Below the pieces are notes generated by a model. The model searched no databases, had not been told where the DNA came from, and saw only the letters and a list, made by a program, of their open reading frames with translations. Position numbers and translations under genes: made by a program. Below are positions 1 through 7,484 of a DNA stretch of 46,750 nucleotides, in pieces. This DNA comes from Methanomassiliicoccaceae archaeon (GTDB lineage Archaea; Thermoplasmatota; Thermoplasmata; Methanomassiliicoccales; Methanomethylophilaceae): the NCBI GenBank assembly GCA_003550345.1, contig PUJZ01000006.1:1-46750 (forward strand), given 5' to 3'. How positions within the stretch are numbered: the first letter of the stretch is position 1; each line of letters begins with the position of its first letter.

Positions 1-266
1 AGGACCGCCCCTATCCTCGCGGTGGCGAACTGCAGCGTCACCCAATGGGGGACGTTGGTCGCCCACACGGCCACCTTCTCCCCCTTCTGCACCCCCAGCG
101 CCATCAGCCCCTTGGCCACTCTGTCCACGCAGTCTGAGAACTCCCGCCAGCTGAGGCGGTAGCCGCGGTCCGCATATACCAGGGCGTCCCCGTCGGGGCA
201 GCGCTCCACCGTCCTGTCCAGCAACTGGCCAAGGGTGAGGTCCTCGGTGATGTCTTCCCGGGGCAT
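1..266 (-). CDS. Acyl-CoA synthetase, AMP-forming (N-terminal part only)
   Basis: The gene runs off the left edge, so only the first 88 residues are visible, starting at the ATG at 266. The segment reads as the start of an AMP-binding ligase: an opening TLGQLLDRTVERCPDGDALV, then LSWREFSDCVDRVAKGL and a GVQKGEKVAVWATN block, the usual N-terminal pattern of FadD-type acyl-CoA synthetases. The catalytic P-loop and C-terminal lid lie outside the window. The family activates a carboxylic acid with ATP and CoA in the cytoplasm. The substrate cannot be read from this piece. It lies 8 bases downstream of an XRE-cupin regulator and beyond that a 2-oxoacid:ferredoxin oxidoreductase, so a branched-chain or aryl acid is a reasonable guess. 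Confidence 0.88.
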   Translation of the reverse strand, partial: MPREDITEDLTLGQLLDRTVERCPDGDALVYADRGYRLSWREFSDCVDRVAKGLMALGVQKGEKVAVWATNVPHWVTLQFATARIGAV

Positions 267-274
267 GAGATCAC

Positions 275-835
275 CTAGAAAGGCGTGTAGATGGTGGCGT
301 AGATCTCCGCCCTGCCATCCTTGGCCCCCAGGTGATGGGGCACCAGAGAGTTGTAGTACATGCTGTCGCCCTCGCTGAGGACATGGGTCTCGTTGCCGTA
401 GACCAGCTCCACCTCGCCCGAGGCGACGATTATGAACTCCTCCCCCTCATGGGAGGAGAGGGCCCTCTCCCCGCCCGGCTCGATGATGATGTAGAAGGGC
501 TCCATGTGCCGGTCGGACTTGCCGCTTCCCAAGGGGAAGTATCGGTAGTGGCCGGCGACCGGGCGCTTGTGGCTGGAGCCCTCCTCGCAGCGCTCCCCGC
601 TGCGCAGGATCAGAGGGTCCTCCACCTCATGGTCGTCCACGAAGGTGCCCAGCCTCTGCCCCAGGGCGCGGGCCAGCCTCACCATCACGCCGATGGCCGG
701 GTAGGTCTCGTCCTGCTCCACCGCCCGCAGCAGCTCCTCATCGATGCCAGCGTTGGTCGCCAACTGCTCTTGGCTCAGTTTGATGCGTTCACGGTACTTG
801 CGTATCCTGTTTCCAAGGCTGTCCTTGTCGACCAT
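275..835 (-). CDS. XRE-family HTH regulator with C-terminal cupin domain
   Basis: A 186-residue protein with an N-terminal helix-turn-helix (about residues 8-62, including LSQEQLATNAGIDEELLRAV) and a C-terminal cupin barrel (about 105-183, with SSHEGEEFIIVASGEVEL and the second motif ending VPHHLGA). The cupin probably senses a small acid or acyl-CoA. This is inferred from the architecture. The ATG at 835 is chosen because AGGAGG lies 5-7 bases upstream. The gene sits between the Vor genes and an acyl-CoA synthetase on the same strand, a common setting for this regulator type, so it likely controls acid activation and 2-oxoacid oxidation. Stop codon is TAG. Confidence 0.9.
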   Translation of the reverse strand: MVDKDSLGNRIRKYRERIKLSQEQLATNAGIDEELLRAVEQDETYPAIGVMVRLARALGQRLGTFVDDHEVEDPLILRSGERCEEGSSHKRPVAGHYRYFPLGSGKSDRHMEPFYIIIEPGGERALSSHEGEEFIIVASGEVELVYGNETHVLSEGDSMYYNSLVPHHLGAKDGRAEIYATIYTPF

Positions 836-910
836 GTCATCTCCTCCTCTTAGAACACTCCAGCCGGGCTCGGTGCCGACCCCCTCCGGTGCCCTCGTTA
901 GCCTCGATCA

Positions 911-2314
911 TCAGAGCAGCTCCCTCCGGGCATGCCCTCTGGCGGCCTCGAACACCGCCAGATTGCCCTCGACCAGCTTGGGTTTGGCGGCGAAGCTGCG
1001 AACCAGGGCCCTCCGCAGCTCCTCCCCCGGCATGTCCAGAAGCCCCAGCTCCACCAGGCATCCCAACAGGGCGGTGTTGGCCGCCTTGGGGGCGCCGTTC
1101 TCGGCGGCGATGCGCGAGGCCGGGAAGGGATGCACGGTGACGCCCTCGGGCGCGGTGGCCTCCAGGGGGACCGACTCCTCGTATATCGCCACTCCGCCGG
1201 GCGGCACCGTGGGGAGGAAACGCTCCAACGAGGGCTGGTTCATGGCCACCAGGACGTCCGGGTGGTCGATGGCGGGAGAGCCTATCTCCCGGCCGCTGAC
1301 GACCACCGAGCAAGACGCCGAGCCGCCCCGCTGCTCCGGGCCGTAGCTGGGGAACCAGGAGACGTGCCTGCCCATCTCGCTGGCGGCATCGGCTATGACC
1401 AGTCCCAGGCTGAGTATCCCCTGCCCCCCGAATCCGGAGAACTTGTACCTTCTCTCCCTCACATCGGGAAGGTCATCGATGGCGTCGCCCTCGTAATCGG
1501 CGGAGACGATATCGTCGATGCTCCTCGCCTCCACCTCGATGGGGCGCGGAGGCTCCTCCCCGGAGCGGTCGCGGAACAGCCGCAGCGGGAAGGCCCTCTC
1601 CATCTCCTCGCTGACGAAGGCGGCCGCGCCCATGGCGTCGGCCTTCATGTTGGTGGGGCAGGGGGAGAGGATCTCCACGAAAGCATAGCCCTTGCCCTCC
1701 TTCTGTATCTCCAAGGCCTTGCGGATGGCCTTCCTGGCCTTCATGATCCTCTTGCTGTCGGCCACCGAGACCCTCTCGATGTACACCGGCCTCTCCAGCT
1801 GGTCGAAGACCTCGCAGACCTTCAAGGGCTCGCCGGTGCTGACGACGTCCCTTCCGTAGGGGGAGGTCGTGGTCTTCTGCCCCGCCAGAGTGGTGGGGGC
1901 CATCTGCCCCCCGGTCATGCCGTAGAGGGCGTTGTTGACGAAGAAATGGGCGAAACCGTCGCCGCGGTTGGCGGCCTGGAAGGCGTTGTTGAAACCGATG
2001 GCGCCCAGGTCGCCGTCGCCCTGGTAGGCGACGACGATCTTGTCGGGTATGACGCGCACCAGGCCGCTGGCGACCGCCGCCGCCCGGCCGTGGGGGCCGG
2101 CGACGTTCCCGCAGTCGAGGTAGTAGTAGCAGAACGCGGCGCAGCCCACCGGGCTCACGAATACCGTGTCGTCCTGGATGCCGAGGTCGGCCATGGCCTC
2201 GGCGATAAGCTTCTGGATGATGCCATGGCCGCAGCCGGCGCAGTAATGGGTGGTGCGCTTCCTGCCCGCCTTGCGCTCGAACTCCGGGTAGAACCCCTGG
2301 GAACGGACTATCAT
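911..2314 (-). CDS. vorA: 2-oxoacid:ferredoxin oxidoreductase, fused beta (TPP) and gamma subunits (VorA type)
   Basis: A 467-residue fusion. Residues 1 to about 270 are the thiamine-pyrophosphate subunit, with HYCAGCGHG (23-31) and the TPP/magnesium motif GDGDLGAIGFNN (99-110). From about 290 a gamma domain begins with FSGFGGQGILSLG, the CoA-side module. With VorB and VorC it would oxidatively decarboxylate a 2-oxoacid to acyl-CoA while reducing ferredoxin, or run in reverse for amino-acid synthesis. Beta-gamma fusion with separate alpha and small ferredoxin subunits matches the three-subunit 2-ketoisovalerate enzyme of methanogens. Indolepyruvate or 2-oxoglutarate specificity cannot be excluded. 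Its ATG overlaps the vorB stop (ATGA), implying coupled translation. Confidence 0.88.
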   Translation of the reverse strand: MIVRSQGFYPEFERKAGRKRTTHYCAGCGHGIIQKLIAEAMADLGIQDDTVFVSPVGCAAFCYYYLDCGNVAGPHGRAAAVASGLVRVIPDKIVVAYQGDGDLGAIGFNNAFQAANRGDGFAHFFVNNALYGMTGGQMAPTTLAGQKTTTSPYGRDVVSTGEPLKVCEVFDQLERPVYIERVSVADSKRIMKARKAIRKALEIQKEGKGYAFVEILSPCPTNMKADAMGAAAFVSEEMERAFPLRLFRDRSGEEPPRPIEVEARSIDDIVSADYEGDAIDDLPDVRERRYKFSGFGGQGILSLGLVIADAASEMGRHVSWFPSYGPEQRGGSASCSVVVSGREIGSPAIDHPDVLVAMNQPSLERFLPTVPPGGVAIYEESVPLEATAPEGVTVHPFPASRIAAENGAPKAANTALLGCLVELGLLDMPGEELRRALVRSFAAKPKLVEGNLAVFEAARGHARRELL

Positions 2315-3363
2315 GACGACCCCTCCAACATCGCCCGGGCGCGTCCGAGCACCTCGTCGACGCTGATCATGTTCCCCCCCATGCGGTTGGCCAGCTCCAG
2401 CCGCTTGTCGCAGGCGTCGAGGTGGAGCCTCACGTCGTCACGGTACTGGCCGTTGCTGAGCTCCACCACCAGCACCTCCTTCCCGGCGGCGGCGCGGTTC
2501 AGCTCCTCCCGGGGGAACGGGTAGAGGCTTATGGGGCGGAACAGGCCGGCGCGGAGTCCTTCGTCCCGCAGCGCGTCCACCGCCGACCGGCAGATGCGGG
2601 CGCAGCTGCCGTAGGCGGTGAGCAGCAGCTCAGCGTCCTCGCAGCGGTAGGACTCGGACATGGCCTCCTTCTGCATGCTCTCGTACTTGTCCTGAAGCAT
2701 CCAGTTGTGCCTCTCCTGCAGGTCGGGCTCCAGGTATATCGAGCATATGAGGTTCTCCCTGGTATCGGGGTCCCCTCTGACGCACCAATCGGAGGGGTCC
2801 TCCCTCTCCATGACACCCTGCGGAATCGTGAGGGACTCCATCATCTGCCCCAGTACCGCGTCGGCGAGGAGCAGGGCGGGGTTGCGGTAGCGCAGCGCCA
2901 GCTCGAAGCATCTCACCGTCAGGTCGCACATCTCCTGCACCGAGTTGGGGGCGAGGACGATGCTGCGGTAGTTGCCATGGCCGCCGCCCTTGACGGCCAT
3001 GTTGTAGTCCCCCTGCTCCGGGCCGATGTTGCCCAGGCCGGGTCCGGTCCTCATCACGTCCACCACCACCGCCGGAAGCTGGGCTCCGGCCAGGTAGGAC
3101 ATGCCCTCCTGCATGAGGCTGATGCCCGGGCCGGAGGACGCGGTCATGGACAGCTTCCCGGCGGACGCCGCGCCGTACATCATGTTGATGGCGGCGGTCT
3201 CGCACTCCGCCTGCAGGAACTCCTTGCCCAGGGGAGGGAAGTACTCGGCGGCGGTGTGCGCAATCTCGCTGGCAGGGGTGATGGGGTATCCGAAATAGGC
3301 GTCGCAGCCGGCGTATATGGCGCCGATGGTGACCGCCTCGTTGCCCTTGGCGAACTTCCTCAT
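2311..3363 (-). CDS. vorB: 2-oxoacid:ferredoxin oxidoreductase, alpha subunit (VorB type)
   Basis: A 350-residue alpha subunit with the conserved GYPITPASEI near residues 25-34 and an internal MTASSGPGISLMQEG segment, both typical of the pyrimidine-binding domain of this family. The open frame continues 31 codons upstream, but that part lies inside vorC and is low-complexity, so the ATG at 3363 (MRKFAKGNEAV) is the real start. The vorC stop is 4 bases upstream and the vorA start overlaps its own stop. The alpha and beta chains together form the TPP site. Cytoplasmic, oxygen-sensitive enzyme complex. Confidence 0.92.
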   Translation of the reverse strand: MRKFAKGNEAVTIGAIYAGCDAYFGYPITPASEIAHTAAEYFPPLGKEFLQAECETAAINMMYGAASAGKLSMTASSGPGISLMQEGMSYLAGAQLPAVVVDVMRTGPGLGNIGPEQGDYNMAVKGGGHGNYRSIVLAPNSVQEMCDLTVRCFELALRYRNPALLLADAVLGQMMESLTIPQGVMEREDPSDWCVRGDPDTRENLICSIYLEPDLQERHNWMLQDKYESMQKEAMSESYRCEDAELLLTAYGSCARICRSAVDALRDEGLRAGLFRPISLYPFPREELNRAAAGKEVLVVELSNGQYRDDVRLHLDACDKRLELANRMGGNMISVDEVLGRARAMLEGSS

Positions 3364-3367
3364 GGTA

Positions 3368-3601
3368 TCACTCGTCCTCCTTGTGCACCTCGACCGCGTA
3401 GGGCTCAGGGCAGTTGTAGAAGCAGAACGCGCAGCCGACGCAGCCAGCACCGGCATACTCGGCGGTGGGGTAGCCCATGGCGTTGACCTCTCCTGTCAGA
3501 TGCAGTACCTTCTTGGGGCAGGCCTCCACGCACCTGCCGCAGCCCTTGCATTCCTCGCTGAATATGACGGGACGCGGCAGTCCCGGGCCGGAGTCGCTCA
3601 T
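3368..3601 (-). CDS. vorC: 2-oxoacid:ferredoxin oxidoreductase, ferredoxin subunit (VorC type)
   Basis: A 77-residue two-cluster ferredoxin. Cysteines 18, 21, 24, 28 and 54, 57, 60, 64 each form a CxxCxxCxxxC[P] motif, giving two [4Fe-4S] clusters that pass electrons from the TPP subunit to free ferredoxin. It is the first gene of the vorCBA operon. The TATA element CTATAAGT lies about 25 bases before the ATG and no Shine-Dalgarno is visible, so the mRNA is probably leaderless. Confidence 0.93.
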   Translation of the reverse strand: MSDSGPGLPRPVIFSEECKGCGRCVEACPKKVLHLTGEVNAMGYPTAEYAGAGCVGCAFCFYNCPEPYAVEVHKEDE

Positions 3602-3626
3602 GTTCAGGTGGGAAAAATTATTAGGT

Positions 3627-3634
3627 ACTTATAG
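3627..3634 (-). promoter_or_regulatory. TATA box of the vorCBA operon
   Basis: CTATAAGT on the minus strand, about 29 bases from box centre to the vorC ATG at 3601. This places transcription start at or within a few bases of the ATG. Confidence 0.65.
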
Positions 3635-3656
3635 GCAACGCCGAGGCTGGTACAAG

Positions 3657-3664
3657 ATTTATAC
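3657..3664 (+). promoter_or_regulatory. TATA box of the ArsR-family gene
   Basis: ATTTATAC on the plus strand, about 35-42 bases before the ATG at 3699. It is divergent from the vorC promoter in the same 97-base gap. Confidence 0.55.
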
Positions 3665-3698
3665 CGGGATTGCATAACACGTTGACGGTTGTGGCGGC

Positions 3699-4055
3699 AT
3701 GGGAAGATGCGATTGCGACCTGACTGACATGGCCCTGCCGGAATCGGTGGAGCGGGCGATCGAAGAGCGCGGCGGAGCGGAGAGGCTGCTGGAGGAGCTG
3801 CCCGACCAGTCCCATATTGAGCGCGAGGTCGAATTCCACAAGGCGATGGCCGATGTCAACCGGCTGCGCATGATGCACATCCTGGACAAGGCCGAGTGCT
3901 GCCCCTGCGTCCTCAAGCGGATGACGGGCATGTCCGACTCGAGGCTCTCCTACCACCTCTCCAAGCTGGAGCGCCAGGGGCTGGTGGAGCACTACCGGGA
4001 GCAGAACTGGCGCGTGTACAGGATAACCGAGCTGGGGCGCGCCTCCCTCATCTGA
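3699..4055 (+). CDS. arsR: ArsR-family metalloregulator
   Basis: A 118-residue winged-helix protein. The recognition region is DSRLSYHLSKLERQGLVEHY (80-99), followed by a beta-wing (NWRVYRITELG). Cysteines 67, 68 and 70 (CCPC) sit at the start of the DNA-binding helices and C4 and C6 are near the N-terminus, arrangements that in this family bind As(III) or soft metals. It faces an arsenate-reductase-like gene and an ArsP-like permease, so it most likely represses them and releases DNA on metalloid binding. Its 3' end overlaps the convergent phosphatase-type gene by 8 bases. Confidence 0.88.
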   Translation: MGRCDCDLTDMALPESVERAIEERGGAERLLEELPDQSHIEREVEFHKAMADVNRLRMMHILDKAECCPCVLKRMTGMSDSRLSYHLSKLERQGLVEHYREQNWRVYRITELGRASLI

Positions 4056-4461
4056 GCAGGGCGGGGAGCTCCGATAGCAGCCGGCGGTGCAGCTCCCTCA
4101 GGCCCTCGGCCCGCGCGTCGTCGTCACCGCCCTCCGCCACCGGGTCCGGCAGAGGCATCCTCCGCCGGGGGACGGCGGCGCTGATATGAACGCATGAGTC
4201 CGCCTCGCCGCATACGAAGAGCAGCAGGTCGATGCTGTCGTCGAGGACCTCCCCCACCCGCTTCGACCTCATCCCGCCAACATCGTACCCCTCCTTCTCC
4301 AGCATGCTGAGGGCCAGCGGGTGCGGGGAACGGGGGTCGGAACCGGCGCTCACCGCCGTCCATCCTTCCACATGGCGGTTGACCACCGCCTCGGCTATCT
4401 GCGACCGCACCGCATTGTGGGTGCATACTATCAGCACCTTCCTCTCTTCCTTCGTCGTCAT
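4048..4461 (-). CDS. Low-molecular-weight phosphatase family protein, arsenate reductase type
   Basis: A 137-residue protein from the ATG at 4461. The phosphatase loop is C13-x5-R19 (CTHNAVRS) and the general-acid DP lies at 106-107. The canonical loop is CTGNSCRS, so THNAV is somewhat divergent. In arsenate reductases of this fold, distal cysteines carry the disulfide relay; C84 and C90 are candidates. An ATG at 4491 is possible but would overlap the upstream permease. The start at 4461 has GAGGT seven bases before it. The gene is 10 bases downstream of the permease and is probably co-transcribed with it. A protein-tyrosine phosphatase role is the alternative. Confidence 0.85.
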   Translation of the reverse strand: MTTKEERKVLIVCTHNAVRSQIAEAVVNRHVEGWTAVSAGSDPRSPHPLALSMLEKEGYDVGGMRSKRVGEVLDDSIDLLLFVCGEADSCVHISAAVPRRRMPLPDPVAEGGDDDARAEGLRELHRRLLSELPALLR

Positions 4462-4471
4462 CCCTTGAACC

Positions 4472-5524
4472 TCACACGATGAAATTCCCATAGATTATGC
4501 CGGCGATGGTGGAGAACAACAGGGTCAGGCCAACGTAAAGCAGCATCCTCCTGGAGCCCATTATCCTCTGCAGCACTATTATGCTGGGTAGGCTAACGGT
4601 GGGGCCGGCGAGCAGAAGGGCCAGGGCCGGGCCGGCGCCGATGATCCCCTGCTCGTACCCCAGGGTCGTGCCCACGATGGGGACCTCCAACAAGGTCGGC
4701 ATGTACAGAACGAGCCCTGCCAGCGCCCCGGTGAAGACCGAGAGCGGGTCGTTGCCCCCCAGGTAGGGCCCGAAGGTCTCCGGGGGAAGCCAGACCGCCA
4801 GGGCCCCCACCAGGAAGGTGCCCAATATGAGCAGTGGGAAGATCTTCTTCCCCAGGTCCCAGGTCTCATGCCCCCACTCCTCCGTCTCCTCCCTCCCGAA
4901 ACGCAGCAGCAGCAGCGCCAGCAGCAGTGCGATGAGTACCAGCATCGCCGCTGCCTTGACCGCCGTGGGGATGGAGGCCGAGCCCACCAGCAGCAGCGCC
5001 ACCAGCAGGGCGAACAGCGCCAGGGTCACACGGCGCGGCCTCTGCGACGGCTGTGAAGGCGTCTCGAAACCGCCCCCCGCCGCCTTGTCGGAGAAGGTGG
5101 CCGCCATGAGAAGCCCTATCACCAGGGCCATGAGTACGGCGAAGCCCGCCCGGGCGGCCCCGATGTCCCATCCGAGGATCTGCGCGGTGTAGACGATGGC
5201 CAGCAGGTTGATGCCTGGACCGGCGAAGAGGAAGGCGGTCGCCGGGCCGATCCCGCTCCCCTTCCTGTATATCCCTGTGAACAAGGGCAGTATGGTGCAG
5301 CTGCAGACCGCCAGTATGAGGCCGGACACCGATGCCACGCTGTAGGACACGTGCTTCTTGACATGGGCCCCGAAATAGCGCAGGACGGTCTCCTTGCGCA
5401 CGAAGGCCCCGATGGCCCCGGCGATGAGGAAGGCGGGTATCAGGCTCGTCAGCACATGGCCGGAGAGGTAGTGGGCGACATTCTCGAGGCCGGCGAGCAC
5501 GGTCTCCGTCAAAGCTTCCAACAT
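4472..5524 (-). CDS. DUF318-type permease (ArsP-like)
   Basis: A 350-residue membrane protein with about eight to ten hydrophobic segments in two halves around a polar linker (about residues 150-165). The first half has the family hallmark VCSCTILPLFTGIY followed by FLFAGPGINLLAI, and the second has a matching LLLAGPTVSLPSI. Family members export trivalent organic arsenicals or other soft metals. Context with ArsR and an ArsC-like protein favours arsenic. The ATG at 5524 is preferred over an in-frame TTG at 5539. An inverted repeat begins 8 bases upstream of the ATG. Confidence 0.87.
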   Translation of the reverse strand: MLEALTETVLAGLENVAHYLSGHVLTSLIPAFLIAGAIGAFVRKETVLRYFGAHVKKHVSYSVASVSGLILAVCSCTILPLFTGIYRKGSGIGPATAFLFAGPGINLLAIVYTAQILGWDIGAARAGFAVLMALVIGLLMAATFSDKAAGGGFETPSQPSQRPRRVTLALFALLVALLLVGSASIPTAVKAAAMLVLIALLLALLLLRFGREETEEWGHETWDLGKKIFPLLILGTFLVGALAVWLPPETFGPYLGGNDPLSVFTGALAGLVLYMPTLLEVPIVGTTLGYEQGIIGAGPALALLLAGPTVSLPSIIVLQRIMGSRRMLLYVGLTLLFSTIAGIIYGNFIV

Positions 5525-5532
5525 GGGACACC

Positions 5533-5579
5533 ATTTCAATTATTTTTGAAATAGTATGCGGATGCCCCTATTTCATACT
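5533..5579. promoter_or_regulatory. Overlapping inverted repeats at the permease promoter (probable ArsR operator)
   Basis: ATTTCAA (5533-5539), six bases, TTGAAAT (5546-5552) is a perfect 7-6-7 inverted repeat. A second perfect pair, GAAATAG (5548-5554) and CTATTTC (5568-5574), and a third, AGTATG (5553-5558) and CATACT (5574-5579), overlap it. The TTCAA-n6-TTGAA core resembles ArsR/CadC-family operators. It lies directly upstream of the permease start. Confidence 0.6.
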
Positions 5580-5592
5580 TTGCCCGTGACGG

Positions 5593-6732
5593 TCAATCGT
5601 CCAGCAGCAGCTCGCGGTGCACACGGGGCATGAGCTCCGACACCAGCAGGTCCTGCGGGCATTTCTCCTCGCACTCGCCGCAGGCCACGCAGTTCCCCGC
5701 CAGCTCCGCCTCGGCGGTGGCGAAGTTGTACATGGTCACCCCCCAGCTACGCCCCCCGCTCAGCAGGTGGTTGTTGTAGAGGGTGAACATCCGCGGTATG
5801 TTGACGCCCTGCGGGCAGGGCAGGCAGTAGCCGCAGGAGCTGCAGGGGACCTGGAGGGAGGAGTCGAACGACTCCTTCGCCCTCTCCAGAGTCCTAAGCT
5901 CCTCGGGCCCGAGCGAGAGGGGGCCGCTCTCCTCGGCCACGCGGCAGTTCTCCTCCAGCTGCGCCATCTCGTTCATGCCGCTGAGGACCACCGACACCTG
6001 GGGCCAGTCCCAGACCCAGCGCAGCGACCACTCCGCCGGGGACCAGTCCTTGCCCGAGCTGCGGAACGCCTCCATGAAGGGGAGGTCGTCGCGGGCGAGG
6101 ATGCCGCCCTTCAAAGGCTCCATGACCACCACCTCCAGGCCACGGGAGGCGGCGTGCCTCAGGCCCTCCTCGCCCGCCTGTATCCCCCTGTCGGCGTAGT
6201 TGAACTGGATCTGGCAGAAGTCCCAGTCGTGCGCGTCCACCAGGTCCATGAAGAAGTCCCTCTCCTCATGGCTGGAGAACCCCACGTAAGATATCTCCCC
6301 CCGGTCGCGGGCCCTCTCGATGAGGTCGAGGGCGCCCACATCCTCGAAGAAGCGCCAGCTGTCCTTGGTCACGTTGTGCAGCAGGTACATGTCGATGCGG
6401 TCGCTGCGCAGCCTGCGGAGCTGATCGGAAATGAGCTGGCGGCAGTCCTCCCTGCTGTCAACCGCCTTGCGGCTCATCTTGGTGGCGAGGTGGACCTTGT
6501 CGCGGTAGCCGCCCTGCAGCGCCCTGCCGACGAAGTCCTCCCCCGTGCCGTCGTGATAGGTGGGGGCGGTGTCGAGATAGTTTATCCCCCGTTCGATAGC
6601 GGAGCGCACTATGGCGGTGGCCCTCTCCTCGTCTATGGGCGAGAAGCCGTCTCCCAGCACCGGCATGCGCATGCATCCCAATCCGAGGACTGAGACCCTC
6701 TCCTTCCCCCTGCCGAAAGGCCTGTACCTCAT
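5593..6732 (-). CDS. Aldo/keto reductase with C-terminal 4Fe-4S domain
   Basis: A 379-residue protein. Residues 1 to about 290 form an aldo/keto reductase barrel (LGLGCMRMP near the start, catalytic-region YLDTAPTYHDG at about 52-62, LLHNV for the strand-4 His region). The C-terminus adds an iron-sulfur module: CSSCGYCLPCP (297-307) and CVACGECEEKCP (348-359). This fused form is common in anaerobes, where electrons may come from ferredoxin rather than only NADPH. The substrate is unknown. The ATG shares one base with the stop of the upstream HTH gene (TGATG), so the two are coupled and the regulator probably controls it. Confidence 0.9.
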   Translation of the reverse strand: MRYRPFGRGKERVSVLGLGCMRMPVLGDGFSPIDEERATAIVRSAIERGINYLDTAPTYHDGTGEDFVGRALQGGYRDKVHLATKMSRKAVDSREDCRQLISDQLRRLRSDRIDMYLLHNVTKDSWRFFEDVGALDLIERARDRGEISYVGFSSHEERDFFMDLVDAHDWDFCQIQFNYADRGIQAGEEGLRHAASRGLEVVVMEPLKGGILARDDLPFMEAFRSSGKDWSPAEWSLRWVWDWPQVSVVLSGMNEMAQLEENCRVAEESGPLSLGPEELRTLERAKESFDSSLQVPCSSCGYCLPCPQGVNIPRMFTLYNNHLLSGGRSWGVTMYNFATAEAELAGNCVACGECEEKCPQDLLVSELMPRVHRELLLDD

Positions 6733-7091
6733 CAGAGCTCCTCCTCGAACCGCTGCAGCAGCTCCTCCATCCGTCTGTTCCAGTTGCCCATGCGCTCCCT
6801 CAGCTCCGCCTTCAGCGTCTCTTTCGCCTTCGCCCGGTAGAGGTAGTAGTATCCGCCGCCCTCGATGTTCCTGGTCTCCCTGGTGACCATTCCGCAGGAC
6901 AGCATCCTCTGCAGGCTGCGGTACACTGTGGACGGCTTCTTCGCCATGGAGCTGGCGATCTCCTCGGTGCGCATCGGGCCCTCGTCCGACAGCAGGCGGT
7001 AGGCCTCAATCTCGGCGTCGCCGAGGCTGTAGGCGCACTTCAGCAGGTCGGAGCAGCTGGCCTGGTCTGATAGTATCTGCTGCAGGTTCAT
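6732..7091 (-). CDS. TrmB-like winged-helix transcriptional regulator
   Basis: A 119-residue protein starting at the ATG at 7091 (MNLQQILSDQ). Earlier in-frame codons encode a proline- and glycine-rich stretch in the untranslated region and are rejected. The HTH spans about residues 28-75, including MRTEEIASSMAKKPSTVYRS as recognition unit and a GGGYYYLYRA wing, followed by a charged coiled-coil-like tail (AELRERMGNWNRRMEELLQR) likely used for dimerisation. It overlaps the aldo/keto reductase start by one base, so it is either an autoregulator or a controller of that operon. An AT-rich element (TTAAAATTAAAAAC) about 40 bases upstream may be its promoter. Confidence 0.82.
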   Translation of the reverse strand: MNLQQILSDQASCSDLLKCAYSLGDAEIEAYRLLSDEGPMRTEEIASSMAKKPSTVYRSLQRMLSCGMVTRETRNIEGGGYYYLYRAKAKETLKAELRERMGNWNRRMEELLQRFEEEL

Positions 7092-7194
7092 CCTCGCACC
7101 GAAATTAGCATGAGGGCAGGGGTTTTTAATTTTAATGCAAACCCCCCCAGGCCCACTTTCGGGGGCTCCTAGCAAAAGATATAAGAGCCGCAGT

Positions 7195-7385
7195 ATCTAG
7201 ATTTCATCCGGTGGGTGGTGAGAGGATAGGGACGGTAGTCCGGAAGCGACGCGACCGGAGCAAGTCCGTCTCTGGGAAGAGGGGCTCTGATAACATGGAG
7301 CAGCCCACGGAGAGGCATAATCCATCCCCCTAGAGGATTCCGTCCGGCCGCCTTTGCGCAGGGCTGCGCCCCCTTCCCTTTAAGG
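7195..7385 (+). ncRNA. Candidate structured RNA of unknown class
   Basis: The 393 bases between 7091 and 7485 hold no convincing gene. A TATA-like GATATAAG (7179-7186) precedes a GC-rich stretch rich in complementary segments. AGGGACGG (7228-7235) pairs with CCGTCTCT (7266-7273), enclosing TCCGG (7239-7243) paired with CCGGA (7255-7259). Next, GGGCT and AGCCC enclose a loop with CTGATAACATGGAG, which resembles a kink-loop. GGGTGG near 7213 can pair with CCATCC near 7322. The strand is inferred from the TATA-like element. It does not match the SRP, RNase P, TPP, fluoride or cobalamin consensus patterns that I know. It could instead be an untranslated leader. Confidence 0.35.
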
Positions 7386-7484
7386 AACCGATGGGACCCG
7401 CGTCATCCCCTCCACCCGCTACATCGCCCCCGAGTGGGCGGGGCATCGGCAAGATAGATATGCTTTTTTCTCCATCGCCCTCCC

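Noticed and set aside
932-2524. 530-residue plus-strand frame opposite the vorA gene
   Set aside because: It lacks recognisable domains and mirrors the well-supported oxidoreductase.
7228-7273. SRP (7S) RNA helix 8, because of TCCGGAAG and CCGGAGCA
   Set aside because: The conserved GGAA tetraloop context and symmetric loop are interrupted by about ten extra bases, and the rest of the 300-base SRP fold is absent.
7195-7330. RNase P RNA or a cobalamin riboswitch
   Set aside because: The conserved RNase P core blocks and the cobalamin box are not present.
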